From Bacteroidota bacterium (lineage in GTDB: Bacteria > Bacteroidota > Bacteroidia > AKYH767-A > OLB10): 64,000 nucleotides of DNA. The first letter of the stretch is position 1. Every line of letters starts with the position of its first letter. Below the pieces are notes generated by a model that saw nothing but the letters and a program-made list of their open reading frames with translations, had not been told where the DNA came from and searched no databases. The position numbers and the translations under genes are program-made. Positions 19,301-28,424 of the stretch are shown piece after piece. The DNA lies in assembly GCA_016714535.1 (NCBI GenBank), contig JADKDR010000001.1:682001-746000 (forward strand). The letters run 5' to 3'.

Positions 19301-20677
19301 ATTGAAGCCGGGAAAATGGAATTAATGGAGGAGCCGGTATTTTTACCTCAACTGATTGATGAAGTGTTTGAAATTGTATCATCAAAGGCGCATGAAAAAA
19401 AACTCGACCTTTCGTATCATATAGATGCGGATGTTCCACGCGGATTATTAATTGATTCGATTCGTGTAAAACAGGTTCTTTTAAATCTGCTCAGCAATGC
19501 CATAAAGTTTACCGATGTTGGAGGTGCTGCTATGACTGTATCACTTAAGAACAGTGGTGAAGGGCAGCTAATTCAGTTTGCAGTTTCAGATACCGGTATT
19601 GGAATTGCGTCAGATAAACTTTCGAAATTATTTAATTCATTCACACAACTTAAAGAGCAAAAATCTGTAAACCGTGGTGGTACCGGACTCGGGCTGGTAA
19701 TTTCTAAAAGGCTTGCCACACTCATGAATGGAAACATATTAGTGTCAAGTACTACGGGCAGCGGTAGTACCTTTACCTTTGAAATGCCTGCAGTAGCATC
19801 TTTCGAAAACCAAAGCATTCAGAAACTAATTGCAGAGGAGCAATTTACTCACAAACAACTGGAAGGACGCCCCATCCACATCCTTGCCAATAAGGTTTCT
19901 TCTTTACTTTACTTAGAAGCTGAATGCAAGAAGTTGGGCATGGAAGCAAATCAACTTACTGTTGCCGAATTTTTGGAGCATCCGGAAATTGCTGTATCGC
20001 AATTAGTAATTTTGCACCAGCATACCATTACCAATAATGAGAAGGTACTGCAATGGCTATTGCAGAATAAAAAGCCAATGCCTGGTTTATTAATCATATC
20101 AAATGAGTCGCGTTTGATAAACAATCCGATTCTTGGAAATACTGACAGGTACATGTTGCCAATTCGCTACAGGGCATTTTTCAAATATTTATTAGGAAAA
20201 TTAAACCGTCTTAACGACTTATCCATTATTCAACCGGATGTATTGCAACGCAATACTTCAGTTCAACTTTCTAACTTTCTTGTAGTGGACGATGTGCTAA
20301 CTAATTGCATGGTACTAAACAAGCAACTTAGCTTTCATGGTTTTAAATCAGATATAGCAACCAACGGTCCTGATGCAATTGAAAAGCATATGAAACACCC
20401 ATACAATGTTATTTTTATGGATATTAATATGCCCGGAATGGATGGCTGGGAAACGAGCATGGCTATACGCAGTTATGAGCAAAAAAATAAAATTGCACGC
20501 TCAATAATTATTGCGGTAACAGCCAACGCGCTTAACGAAGATATACAACGCTGCTATGCTTCGGGCATGGACTACTACCTTCCCAAGCCGCTCGATTTTA
20601 ATAAGGTAAAAGAAATACTCGACAACTTACACATTATGCAAATGCATAATGTAGCATTGCTAAAAAGAATAGCTTAA
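16331..20677 (+). CDS. Hybrid two-component sensor: periplasmic propeller + Y_Y_Y + PAS + HisKA/HATPase + receiver
   Basis: About 1448 aa. A signal/hydrophobic segment is followed by a periplasmic propeller of reg_prop-type repeats (GKIWVYTSHGLVSYNG, NNLWFSSLRGIGKI, NNIWLGTNDGAWKINR, GRVWIGTNEGVSV) and a Y_Y_Y domain (FDKDWITLSN, YTNLPPGNYFLKLKAKG). One transmembrane helix (WWFYLLVVAFATGIFYTLL) leads to a PAS-like domain (ILEHSNDGILITDEHANI). The kinase core has H-box FIASMSHEIRTPLNG (His939), N-box LLNLLSNAIKF, DTGIGI and GTGLGL. A C-terminal receiver has phosphoacceptor Asp1364 in FMDINMPGMDGWE and the lysine in LPKPLD. There is no AraC-type DNA-binding end, unlike classic polysaccharide-utilisation HTCS proteins, so the phosphoryl group should pass to a separate output protein. 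Its 3' end overlaps the convergent barrel gene by 18 bases. Confidence 0.93.
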   Translation: MPSILRKHLFYWGFCFVFLMLACSYNAHSQTFQYKSYNESPGLLTSVSYAIAQDRTGKIWVYTSHGLVSYNGSEWKTIDSIAGFPASAYSSVCGTRDLVVYFIPTSLAYPVVQFDGEKYTSLSKPENKAKETAVKSFATAINGENHVAIQSSENRVFIYHDKQWHILDQNSGFTPQRVLSFSTFNNSVVICGANSVYQWQKGKLVSELASMLNGKQIRGLVESRLPKTNTPISFVYGDTWFGKIENSKFSIIRENLKLTGNYDTGHDLIIADGNDRIYISTHLNSYYYEISIDNFSSFSVRDHQTLTWFTNLLFDRENNLWFSSLRGIGKIVSFNFVNYFPPIYNSDNEVSCILEIGPDRLFMGSMYGYYIFNDRNITPYPFIASPQKSNSSNRIIDAALDKSGNAYFLVGNNAIAKLLPDNSYKIIISEYDNSKPITSLCADKYGTIYYICSNNLFHIEKDKAVADGQLFKDLFYIRKIFFDASNNLMIGAGNGAYICSGISMAKEILFADTTDHSTFYMKDDDKGNIFIGTKSGLYLYHNGKATKFTHKDFDNRYPVYFIVNDKKNNIWLGTNDGAWKINRYRAWHYSIENGLAGRETNRSSGIVDSKGRVWIGTNEGVSVHESEYVLSNLQKPAITLLGATNSIGEFYGLRNDFKIKHAANSITFYFNAISLTNEKKNSIQAKLIGFDKDWITLSNADVHDIRYTNLPPGNYFLKLKAKGANGLWSNEVTSSQITINRPFYNRWWFYLLVVAFATGIFYTLLKYMQQKRNAGILQKMVDERTIFLKASEARLRNILEHSNDGILITDEHANIISSNNAFFTLIEANQSAFDSINLIQLSHNFQFDYHLDMQAYQRLFAEREDYKGFESSIIVNGEKKFLEINRTFVEMPEEDKVFMVNMFHDITSMKLNAIGLTKAKEAAESATATKSNFIASMSHEIRTPLNGIIGLSDLLNYTTLDEEQTELVNGLQQSSKTLLALINDILDFSKIEAGKMELMEEPVFLPQLIDEVFEIVSSKAHEKKLDLSYHIDADVPRGLLIDSIRVKQVLLNLLSNAIKFTDVGGAAMTVSLKNSGEGQLIQFAVSDTGIGIASDKLSKLFNSFTQLKEQKSVNRGGTGLGLVISKRLATLMNGNILVSSTTGSGSTFTFEMPAVASFENQSIQKLIAEEQFTHKQLEGRPIHILANKVSSLLYLEAECKKLGMEANQLTVAEFLEHPEIAVSQLVILHQHTITNNEKVLQWLLQNKKPMPGLLIISNESRLINNPILGNTDRYMLPIRYRAFFKYLLGKLNRLNDLSIIQPDVLQRNTSVQLSNFLVVDDVLTNCMVLNKQLSFHGFKSDIATNGPDAIEKHMKHPYNVIFMDINMPGMDGWETSMAIRSYEQKNKIARSIIIAVTANALNEDIQRCYASGMDYYLPKPLDFNKVKEILDNLHIMQMHNVALLKRIA

Positions 20678-22300
20678 ACCTGCCATTGCACTAAAAGGAT
20701 AAACGGGATACTTATAAAATCTCTGAAACTTGCTAAAGCCAAGATTATCAAGCGTTACAGAAAAACTTAAAAGTTTATTGTAGCGATATTGTACATTCAA
20801 ATTCACATCAACCCATCCTTTAAGTTTTGCATACTGATTTTGCTCATAATCATAATAAAAAGCTTTATTATTCAGAAATAGTTCCAGGTTAGCAACAATC
20901 TTTTGCTGCATGTTATATCCTGCTTTAATACCGGTTCTAACGGTAGGTGTATATGTTGGCTCAACACCTTCCTGATCCATAATAAAGCTATAGTAATCAA
21001 TAAACACTCCGGCATTCCATTTTTCACTTTGCTCATACAACAACGAACCATACACATTGACCACTTGATTATCGCGGTAGGTAATGCTATACTTAACCGG
21101 CTCAACGGGCATATTTACAAAGAACAAAGAACCGAGGTTGCGCGAATAATCTACATAGCTACGAAACTGTATATTGCGATCAAGCTTAGCACTAACTCCA
21201 ATTTTGCCATGAAACGGAGTATAGGTAAAACGATATAGATTAGCTGCATCAAGAAAAGGATTTTCAGCACCGGTAAGTCGAAACGTGTTCATTTTTACAC
21301 GCTGATTTAATTCGCCAAAGGCTGATAACTTTCCTTCGACAAGGGTATATGCAAAATTTAAAGCCGGAAAAAAACTGACCTTGGTAGCACTATCTTCACT
21401 TCGAAAAATTAAATCTACCCCCGCATCAATATTATATGGCCGCAACTTTATGCTATACCTTGGCTTTACAGATACTAGTGTAGTTGAATAGGTGGTTATT
21501 ACTTGATCTATTTTATTATACAAAAGTGCAATCTCACCACCAACTTTGCCTTTGCCTATAGGCTTTGCAATCTCACCATTGATGCCAAAATTATTTTCAT
21601 TGGCATTGAGATTATCACGTGTGTTATAATAATCTATTCGGGCAGTATAGTCTAGCGATTCGCTGTCATCGGGGCGAGCTTTGTAAACTGCATTTGCAAA
21701 AAAGGTATTAAAAATATGACGAGTTTCCTTCTTGCTATAAATGGTTTGCTCGCCATCGTATCCATAATAATGATACAAGTCGCGCACATAACCAATGTTG
21801 CTTCTAAAATCAGCTTGCTCCATAAACTTTGCCGCGGTTGCGTCTATTACATTGTTGCTAAAGCCTGGAAAACCATATCCCTTTATACTCCCTTTACCAG
21901 CCAGGTGCCCAATGTGAATACCTGCATCAAACTCTTTGCTCCGTAAGGCATTGTAGGCAAAATCTCCCTGCGTAAAACCAGGATATCCATATTGCGCCTT
22001 AATAAAACCACGATATAACTCTTTGATATTATCTTCCTTTACCCTAACAGGCTTTAAAGGAGTTATCTGAAAGTTGGTTTCGCTTTGAATATTAGAAATT
22101 TCGTAGGTAAGTTTTGGTGCAATAGATACGGCAGTGTCATTCTTAGGCGAATCACTTATTTTAAGTCCATCTGCCAACTGAGGTTTATAGCCCTTATCGA
22201 TCACAATGGTTTCGTCACCCAAATCATTTCCGGTTTTCTGCCCAGCAACATACATAGTTATAGTTAACAATGCAGCAGTTATATTTATTACTCTTTTCAT
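20660..22300 (-). CDS. Outer-membrane beta-barrel protein (TonB-dependent-receptor-like barrel without a plug)
   Basis: About 546 aa from ATG 22300, which gives a clean signal peptide (MKRVINITAALLTITMYVAG). An upstream ATG at 22339 overlaps the stop of the TPR gene as TAATG and would add 13 residues; coupled translation from there is possible. The protein is rich in aromatic alternating strands and ends FSAMAGLSYSF, with a terminal Phe typical of outer-membrane barrels. No plug domain or TonB box is evident. It is coupled to a 1031-aa TPR protein, and a joint envelope function is likely but unknown. Confidence 0.8.
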   Translation of the reverse strand: MKRVINITAALLTITMYVAGQKTGNDLGDETIVIDKGYKPQLADGLKISDSPKNDTAVSIAPKLTYEISNIQSETNFQITPLKPVRVKEDNIKELYRGFIKAQYGYPGFTQGDFAYNALRSKEFDAGIHIGHLAGKGSIKGYGFPGFSNNVIDATAAKFMEQADFRSNIGYVRDLYHYYGYDGEQTIYSKKETRHIFNTFFANAVYKARPDDSESLDYTARIDYYNTRDNLNANENNFGINGEIAKPIGKGKVGGEIALLYNKIDQVITTYSTTLVSVKPRYSIKLRPYNIDAGVDLIFRSEDSATKVSFFPALNFAYTLVEGKLSAFGELNQRVKMNTFRLTGAENPFLDAANLYRFTYTPFHGKIGVSAKLDRNIQFRSYVDYSRNLGSLFFVNMPVEPVKYSITYRDNQVVNVYGSLLYEQSEKWNAGVFIDYYSFIMDQEGVEPTYTPTVRTGIKAGYNMQQKIVANLELFLNNKAFYYDYEQNQYAKLKGWVDVNLNVQYRYNKLLSFSVTLDNLGFSKFQRFYKYPVYPFSAMAGLSYSF

Positions 22301-22338
22301 TTTGTAGATCACTATTTTAAAATGCATTTGCTTAACCA

Positions 22339-25300
22339 TTATTGCTGTCCATCGGTAGACACCGAATCGCTGTCAAATTCTATTGTATCATTATCTTCCT
22401 TGCGGAAAATATTATTTTCCTGATTAATGATAAACTGATATTTCTCATTGGCTATTTTAAGTATATCCTCCTTGTCATCTGCAGCAGCTTTATAATTATC
22501 AAGTACACTTTTTAAAGTAGACTTGGCCTGGAATGTGTCGCGTTGCATATAATAATTGTCGCCCAGAAGAATAAAACTTTTAGCTATCCAGAAATCATAA
22601 CTAGGAACCTGGTTAATTACAACATACGCCAGCTTTTCGGCTTCCTTATAATTTTTTTGCAGATGTTGTATAAGAGCCAGGTGATACTTGGCTTCGGCCG
22701 CACGCTCGCTGTTACCAATTTTTTCGACCTCGGCATATTCACGTTGCGCGGCTGCATAGTCCTCACGTGCAACTGCACATCGGGCATAAATTAAATGGGC
22801 CTCGTTACCTAACTCAGGGCTCAGCTTTTCGGTTTTCAATAACTTTTGTGCAGCAGTAATAGCACCATCATAATTATCAAGGTAATAACAACTGCGCATT
22901 TGACCCGCATAGGCGGCAATAATATTATCTTTATACTCTGCAATTTGTTCCAGCAAACTGAATTGCTCCAGCGATTTAGAATAGTTCTTGTTTTTAAAAT
23001 GAATAGCAGCGGCTCTGAATAATGAGCGCTCGGTAAATCCGCTTTTATTACCTGCTAAAATCTTTTCATACAGAGGAAGTGCCTCCTCTAGTTTGTTCTC
23101 TTTTACCAAACACTCGGCTTTGTAATAGGTTGCCTCTCTTGCAAACACTCCGTTCGGATACTTTTGTAAATAAGACGATAACGATTCCAGCGCTTTCGGA
23201 TAATCCTGTTTTTCGATAAAGTTTTGAGCAGTTTCGAAGTAGAGCGTATCCTGCACACCATCGCTTGCTTTGGGCAGCGGCAACTCATTCATAAATGCGA
23301 TAAAGGCATCCGGGTTACCCTCCTTTACCGAAATATTTTTCATTTGCATAAGCGCCTCCATACTTTCCTGCGACTTGGGATTACTTTCTACTACTGTTTT
23401 AAAAGTATTGTAAGCAACTTTATTCTCACCTTGATTGAAATAGATAAGTCCTTTTTTCAAAAGAGCTTTTGTTTTATATGAACTTTCCTTTTTGCTATCA
23501 ATCAACTTATTAAATTGTATCAACGCATTTTGATTATCGGTATTTACAAAGTAGGCATCTCCACATTCGTACATGGCATCATCTAAATAAGTAGAGTTAG
23601 GATAATTTTCAACTAGGTTTTGCATGGTGAATATTTTGATTTCGTGATTATCATTTATTCCATCAATCATACCGCGTTGAAAAAGGCAATAGTCAGAGGC
23701 GTTGCTATTATTTTTTATAGCTGCTGTATAATACTCAATGGCAACCGGATAATTATTCAATATAAAAGCGGCATCGGCTATGCGGACCATGGCATCACTT
23801 GAGCGGCTATCATCAGCGCTCATTTTATTATTCAGGTATTTGCGAAACCAGTCGCTTGCTTCGGCCCAATTTTTTGTTTTGAAATGGCAATAACCCAGGT
23901 CATATAACGCATTGCTATAATTGGATAGACTAACAGCAGACGGATAAAACACAAAGGTTCTGAATTGCTTGATGGCATCAGGATATTTTTGCTGCTTGTA
24001 TAATGCTTCAGCTTTCCAATAAATTGCATTCGATGCCAGGCTTGCATCTACATTATTTACAATGGCCTTTTCGTACAAAGCAATTGCCTTAGGATAGTCG
24101 CCATCATTATATAACTCGTTTGCTCGGTAGTAAGCAACTTTTTGATATGCCTGTTGCATACGTGGGTTGTTTTCCTTTATTTTTTCTAATAGCGAGAGGG
24201 CTTCTTTATAATTTTTGGTTTGCAAGTACAGTTGCGCCAAATATTCGTTACATTCGTTATTGTTTTTAGAGCCGGGGTATTTTTTCTGATACTCCATAAA
24301 GGTATTGATAGCTTGGGGCTGAAAGCCTAACTCAAAGCTAAGCTTACCAAAATTATACAGCGCATCCTGAGTTATTTCGGGAACAAAGTTCTGTTTACTT
24401 GCAAACTGAAATGCATTGCGCGCACTCTGTTTGTTTTTTGTTTTCAAAAAACAATCGCCTAAATGATAATATGCATTTTGTGCCATGGTATCATTCAGGT
24501 TAACTACCTTTTGAAAATTAACAATTGCGCTTGCAAAATTTTCTCCCTTATAGTACGAATAGCCAAGCTTGTACAGATCATCGCGCGTAAGGGTTTTCGA
24601 AGCTTGCTGATATTTCTCCAGCCACTCAGCTGCATCTTTATAGTCCCCTTTGCGGTAGTAAGATTCTGCCATCAAATGCTTGATATCGGTGGTGTTCTGA
24701 AATCCAGGAGTCTGCAACGCTTCGTTACCTGCACTGATTGCTAGATCATATTTGCCAAGCATGTAGTGAATGTTTACTATGTGATTCATTACTGATAAGG
24801 CAAATGGTTCGGTGCCCTTCAGGTTGGCAAATTGCTCCAATGCTGTTTCGTAGTTCTTATTCAAGTAACTGATATAGGCAAAGTAATACTTGGCGGCATT
24901 GGTGTACTTGCTGCCGCCATTTGTTATTTGCCTAAAGGCGGCAGCCGCTTTAAGGTAATCGGCCTTCATAAAATAGCAATAGCCACTTTTGAAATAAAAT
25001 TCTGAAACCTGCTCGCCACTTAAATCAGCTACTTCCGTTTTATCAAAATAGTCGGCAGCACTCTTCCATTTTTTTTCGCGGTAATACAATAATCCGGTAT
25101 AAAAACAGGCTGTACTAACTCTTGTTTCAGATGGATGATCAACCATGTATTGAAGTAGTAATTTTTCTGCATCGCGGTGATACAACTCATATGCACATAC
25201 TGCATTATAAAATTTTGCATTTACCCGTAACTGCTCAGGAACATAGCGTTTACTTTCTATTACTTTAGCAAGTTCGATACGTGCTGCGCTGTATTTTTCC

Positions 25301-25434
25301 TTTTCATACAGCTCAATGGCTAACCTAAAGTGTTTTTCATCTTCAGAAAAATAGGGTGTACGCTGGCCATATAGCGCGTAGCCTGTCAGCATAACTGACA
25401 TCAAAATCAGGGTTAACCATTTCATTGATCGCAT
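22339..25434 (-). CDS. Large secreted/periplasmic tetratricopeptide-repeat protein
   Basis: 1031 aa with a signal peptide (MKWLTLILMSVMLTGYALYG; ATG 25434 or 25425). Nearly the whole length is TPR helices with repeats such as AKYYFAYISYLNKNYETALE, NAIYWKAEALYKQQKYPDAI and AMYECGDAYFVNTDNQNALI. The end is acidic (EDNDTIEFDSDSVSTDGQQ). TPR arrays scaffold protein complexes. The gene is translationally coupled to a downstream outer-membrane barrel, suggesting a shared complex. It is larger than and not clearly the same as PorW/SprE, the TPR lipoprotein of T9SS, and has no lipobox, so I do not assign that name. Confidence 0.85.
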   Translation of the reverse strand: MRSMKWLTLILMSVMLTGYALYGQRTPYFSEDEKHFRLAIELYEKEKYSAARIELAKVIESKRYVPEQLRVNAKFYNAVCAYELYHRDAEKLLLQYMVDHPSETRVSTACFYTGLLYYREKKWKSAADYFDKTEVADLSGEQVSEFYFKSGYCYFMKADYLKAAAAFRQITNGGSKYTNAAKYYFAYISYLNKNYETALEQFANLKGTEPFALSVMNHIVNIHYMLGKYDLAISAGNEALQTPGFQNTTDIKHLMAESYYRKGDYKDAAEWLEKYQQASKTLTRDDLYKLGYSYYKGENFASAIVNFQKVVNLNDTMAQNAYYHLGDCFLKTKNKQSARNAFQFASKQNFVPEITQDALYNFGKLSFELGFQPQAINTFMEYQKKYPGSKNNNECNEYLAQLYLQTKNYKEALSLLEKIKENNPRMQQAYQKVAYYRANELYNDGDYPKAIALYEKAIVNNVDASLASNAIYWKAEALYKQQKYPDAIKQFRTFVFYPSAVSLSNYSNALYDLGYCHFKTKNWAEASDWFRKYLNNKMSADDSRSSDAMVRIADAAFILNNYPVAIEYYTAAIKNNSNASDYCLFQRGMIDGINDNHEIKIFTMQNLVENYPNSTYLDDAMYECGDAYFVNTDNQNALIQFNKLIDSKKESSYKTKALLKKGLIYFNQGENKVAYNTFKTVVESNPKSQESMEALMQMKNISVKEGNPDAFIAFMNELPLPKASDGVQDTLYFETAQNFIEKQDYPKALESLSSYLQKYPNGVFAREATYYKAECLVKENKLEEALPLYEKILAGNKSGFTERSLFRAAAIHFKNKNYSKSLEQFSLLEQIAEYKDNIIAAYAGQMRSCYYLDNYDGAITAAQKLLKTEKLSPELGNEAHLIYARCAVAREDYAAAQREYAEVEKIGNSERAAEAKYHLALIQHLQKNYKEAEKLAYVVINQVPSYDFWIAKSFILLGDNYYMQRDTFQAKSTLKSVLDNYKAAADDKEDILKIANEKYQFIINQENNIFRKEDNDTIEFDSDSVSTDGQQ

Positions 25435-25449
25435 AATTTACAATGGATT

Positions 25450-25478
25450 CAAAATTAATAGTATCAAACGTGTTGCAA
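25450..25478 (-). promoter_or_regulatory. Bacteroidota-type promoter of the TPR/barrel operon
   Basis: On the minus strand TTGC is followed after 17 bases by TAATTTTG (matching TAnnTTTG). The predicted start of transcription lies only about ten bases before the ATG at 25434. Confidence 0.5.
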
Positions 25479-25669
25479 TCTTTAATTATTATGGCTTTCA
25501 GGGTTTTTATGAACATTAAAGTTTTGATAAATCAGGCATTTCACACAATACACACCCGCAGTCAAAATTGGCTGCTTCGTTCAACATCTCTTTAGTATGA
25601 TTAATATTTTTATTTCGGAAACTTTATGTGAATAAGCATACGCTGCCCAACATAATATCAAAAGGTAGT

Positions 25670-25706
25670 AAAAAGACAAACGGGGAATTGCTAAAGCAAT
25701 TCCCCG
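25670..25706 (-). terminator. Strong rho-independent terminator of the kinase-regulator-channel operon
   Basis: CGGGGAATTGC and GCAATTCCCCG form a perfect 11-bp stem with a 4-base loop. On the minus strand it is followed by TTTGTCTTTTT. It lies 40 bases beyond the stop of the gene at 25746. Confidence 0.88.
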
Positions 25707-25745
25707 CTTGTCAGAAACGTATATGGTAGCCGTTAAAGGCTTTTT

Positions 25746-26648
25746 TTAGTCAATGAGATAACCAATCATCCACCCGCCACGAATGGTCATTGGAAATTTT
25801 TTACCAAATGTAAAATAGTTATGATTGTAGGTTTCGTATTCCGGCTGTATTAACCCGTAGTAATCATTATTTTGTTCGGCATCCCTGTAAATTTTTTCGA
25901 GATTATTAGTTTGGTAACAGTAACCGAGTCCAAAGAAAAAATCAGTAACAAATCTACCAGCCACTATGCTTTGAAATCCAAAATCTACGCCAAGCCCATA
26001 GTTGTAAACGTTTACACGATACGCTTTGCTTTGATAGGGTTCACCATTGAAGACATCATAGGTATCAAATCGTCTGTCAAAATGATGGTAGGCGAAAGTA
26101 AAGTTAGGCCTGATATATCCACCAGCTAAGGCGTGTGCTCTTTTTTTTCCACTCTCAACATAGGTGCTGCTTTTGCCCACTAATTTTATCCCCGGATTAA
26201 TAAAAAATCCAATCAGGTTGGTTCGCCTTTCATTTGGAATTCCCAGGCCAATAAGGCCAAGTTTGCCTTCAAAATTAAGGCCTACCTTTATTTTTTGCTC
26301 ATACCCAAGTGTAAGGTGCCTCAACAAAGGCGAAAAAAAATCGAGCTTTAGTGCTTTGTCATAATCGCGCAACTCAACACTTTGGTTTACATCGTATTCG
26401 TCCGCCTTAAAATCCATAACTTGTCCATTCTCAAATTTAATCTTATACACTTCCATTTTAGCAATTACCATAGTTGGACTAGTGCTGTCATTTGCAAATT
26501 TGTACTTGATCTCTTCTAATCCTACTTCAATTACTTTGCACTTAATTTCCTTTCTGTTTGTTTTTACAATAATGTCTTGCGCATTTATCAATTGAATGCC
26601 AAGTAACATAATAATTACTAAAAGATTGAAAATTTGTGTTTTCTTCAT
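25746..26648 (-). CDS. Putative outer-membrane protein with N-terminal stress/adhesion-like beta segment
   Basis: 300 aa with a signal peptide (MKKTQIFNLLVIIMLLGIQLINA|Q). Residues about 25-80 (DIIVKTNRKEIKCKVIEVGL, MEVYKIKFENGQVMDF) form a small beta module often seen at the N-terminus of Bacteroidota outer-membrane proteins. The rest alternates hydrophobic and polar residues (VGLNFEGKLGLIGLGIPN, YNYGLGVDFGFQSI), as in an 8-strand barrel. It lies 38 bases after the K+ channel gene and before a strong terminator, so it is likely the last gene of the sensor-channel operon. The molecular role is unknown. Confidence 0.75.
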   Translation of the reverse strand: MKKTQIFNLLVIIMLLGIQLINAQDIIVKTNRKEIKCKVIEVGLEEIKYKFANDSTSPTMVIAKMEVYKIKFENGQVMDFKADEYDVNQSVELRDYDKALKLDFFSPLLRHLTLGYEQKIKVGLNFEGKLGLIGLGIPNERRTNLIGFFINPGIKLVGKSSTYVESGKKRAHALAGGYIRPNFTFAYHHFDRRFDTYDVFNGEPYQSKAYRVNVYNYGLGVDFGFQSIVAGRFVTDFFFGLGYCYQTNNLEKIYRDAEQNNDYYGLIQPEYETYNHNYFTFGKKFPMTIRGGWMIGYLID

Positions 26649-26686
26649 AATATTATTGGTTTATAAATTTCGGGCAAAAATAAAGA

Positions 26687-27655
26687 TTAAATATCAATTA
26701 CTAACGGCAAAGGAGCATTTATCGTATTACTCAATTTGTTAAAATCCATTACTTGTTTGCCATTGCGTGGTTCATCCATCATACTTGTAAACTTTGCTCC
26801 TACCTTTAGTTCTGTATGTTTATAGGAATATCGCAAATGAACACTTTGCGAAAAATTTTCGTCAAAAGCCTTCATCAATATCAGGAACTCTGCTTCTTCA
26901 GCAATAAAGTCTTCCATAGTCATACCATACAATGGGCTGCTTTCATCAATTACATGATTGACCGTCCAACTTGTAGGAAAAAACAACACCTTATTTAATT
27001 GCAAAGGCAAGTTGAAATACTTTCTTGCTTTAACACCATTTTCCTCGCGTATTACTGTAAAATTAATTTGAGCTTCTACATCAATCAATTGGTGATTGTA
27101 AACATTTGCAACGCGATACATTAACCCCGTACCATTATTAAATGGTGCCACTAGAATATTTTCGCTAAATCTGAAATTTGCCTTTGGTCTTGAAAACCGC
27201 CCATATAAAAGCCCTGTTGCCAAAGCAAAAGCGAGCAGGCCGGTAAACGATTCTACTGATGATACAAGATTTGCAAAACCACCTACCGGGTTGATTCTTC
27301 CATAACCAACCGTAGTAAATGTTTGTGTGCTGAAAAAATACAATTCTTTAAATCTTGTAAATGCATTACTATACTCTAAACCTGCAAACTCATTGGTATC
27401 AATTGCAAAGTAGATTACTGTAAATGCCAAATTGATAAAAACATAACCCAAAAAGAGCACTGTAATAAACCGAACCCAGGAAATAGAAATGAGCAAGTGG
27501 TAAAAATTAAAACGGTCGAAAAAAGGAATTCCCTTGCGGATTACATTAAAGGTTCCATCTTTATTTAGCAAACGGTCCTGTTCCAATACGTGCGTACCAA
27601 AACCAATATCGTTATCTGCTTTTACACGAAATCTTTTTTTTATTCTGCTTATCAT
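26687..27655 (-). CDS. Inward-rectifier-type potassium channel (KirBac family)
   Basis: 322 aa. It has the selectivity filter TVGYG at residues 115-119 between two transmembrane helices (ITVLFLGYVFINLAFTVIYF and GLLAFALATGLLYGRFSRPK). The cytoplasmic C-terminus is an immunoglobulin-like IRK domain (ILVAPFNNGTGLMYRVANVY, WTVNHVIDESSPLYGMTMED). The N-terminal FDRFNFYHLLISISWVRF fits the amphipathic slide helix. KirBac channels pass K+ across the inner membrane. The length and order of parts are normal. The gene starts 22 bases after the LytTR regulator stop, so it is probably cotranscribed with it. Confidence 0.92.
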   Translation of the reverse strand: MISRIKKRFRVKADNDIGFGTHVLEQDRLLNKDGTFNVIRKGIPFFDRFNFYHLLISISWVRFITVLFLGYVFINLAFTVIYFAIDTNEFAGLEYSNAFTRFKELYFFSTQTFTTVGYGRINPVGGFANLVSSVESFTGLLAFALATGLLYGRFSRPKANFRFSENILVAPFNNGTGLMYRVANVYNHQLIDVEAQINFTVIREENGVKARKYFNLPLQLNKVLFFPTSWTVNHVIDESSPLYGMTMEDFIAEEAEFLILMKAFDENFSQSVHLRYSYKHTELKVGAKFTSMMDEPRNGKQVMDFNKLSNTINAPLPLVIDI

Positions 27656-27677
27656 ATATTTTGAATGGGTTGCAAAA

Positions 27678-28424
27678 CTAAATTAATAATTCACGCACTT
27701 GGGCAATTCGTCTTCGCGATACTTCTAATTGCACACCATTTTCCAGTGTGAGTATGCGTTCGTTAGAAAGCGATTGTATTTTATGCTTGTTTACCAGTGT
27801 TGACTTATGAATACGAATAAAATCGTGCGGAGTAAGCATTTCTTCAATATCGCGCAAGGTACGCGACAATAAAAATTCGGTATTGTCAATTAAATACAGG
27901 CGCGTATAATTATCATCTGCCGTGCAATAAAAAAAATCGGCAGGTGCTATCAGGAATTGACGGTTGCTTTTAGTGAGCGAGATTTTGAATTCTCTCTCAT
28001 TTGTTTTAGCAAGATTTTCAAATAAGTGGCTGTATCGCTCAAGTAAAGGGCTGTGTTGCATGGCATTGCGAAAACGTTGCACCGCATCTTTAAATTCGTC
28101 CACTTGCACAGGCTTTAATAAGAAATCAATGGCACTAAAACGAATGGCTTGTATGGCATATTTGCTGTAGGCAGTTGTAAATATCACACCAAAGTTTTTT
28201 TCCTTTTGCATACGCAAAAATTCAAACCCATTCATTCCAGGCATTTCCACATCTAGAAAAAGTAATTGAGGTTTTACATGAATCATAAACTCGGAGGCCT
28301 CATCCATAGACGATGTTGCTAACAGCCTGCCCACATCAGGCACTTGCATGCGAAGCATCGATTGTAAGTATTCCCACGCATCGCGTTCATCATCCAGTAT
28401 AAGTATATCAATTGGTTTATCCAT
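27678..28424 (-). CDS. LytTR-family response regulator
   Basis: 248 aa. Residues 1-120 are a receiver with acidic pocket LILDDE, phosphoacceptor Asp58 in LFLDVEMPGMNG, and Lys in FLLKPVQ. Residues about 145-245 are a LytTR DNA-binding domain (FFYCTADDNYTRLYLIDN, LRDIEEMLTPHDFIRIHKST, LVNKHKIQSL). It overlaps the 3' end of the sensor kinase gene by 8 bases, showing a cognate pair. The direct downstream gene is a K+ channel, a plausible target through autoregulation of the operon. Confidence 0.93.
   Translation of the reverse strand: MDKPIDILILDDERDAWEYLQSMLRMQVPDVGRLLATSSMDEASEFMIHVKPQLLFLDVEMPGMNGFEFLRMQKEKNFGVIFTTAYSKYAIQAIRFSAIDFLLKPVQVDEFKDAVQRFRNAMQHSPLLERYSHLFENLAKTNEREFKISLTKSNRQFLIAPADFFYCTADDNYTRLYLIDNTEFLLSRTLRDIEEMLTPHDFIRIHKSTLVNKHKIQSLSNERILTLENGVQLEVSRRRIAQVRELLI

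Larger units (their letters stand above)
25435..25745. other. Intergenic region between the TPR/barrel pair and the sensor-channel operon
   Basis: 311 bases with no gene. It contains the promoter of the TPR gene (25450-25478, minus) and the strong terminator of the upstream minus operon (25670-25706). Nothing else is recognisable. Confidence 0.6.

Noticed and set aside
25723..25746. AGCC...GGCT followed by seven T residues on the plus strand
   Set aside because: The stem is only four pairs and no plus-strand gene lies upstream; the 11-bp hairpin at 25681-25706 explains termination on the minus strand.
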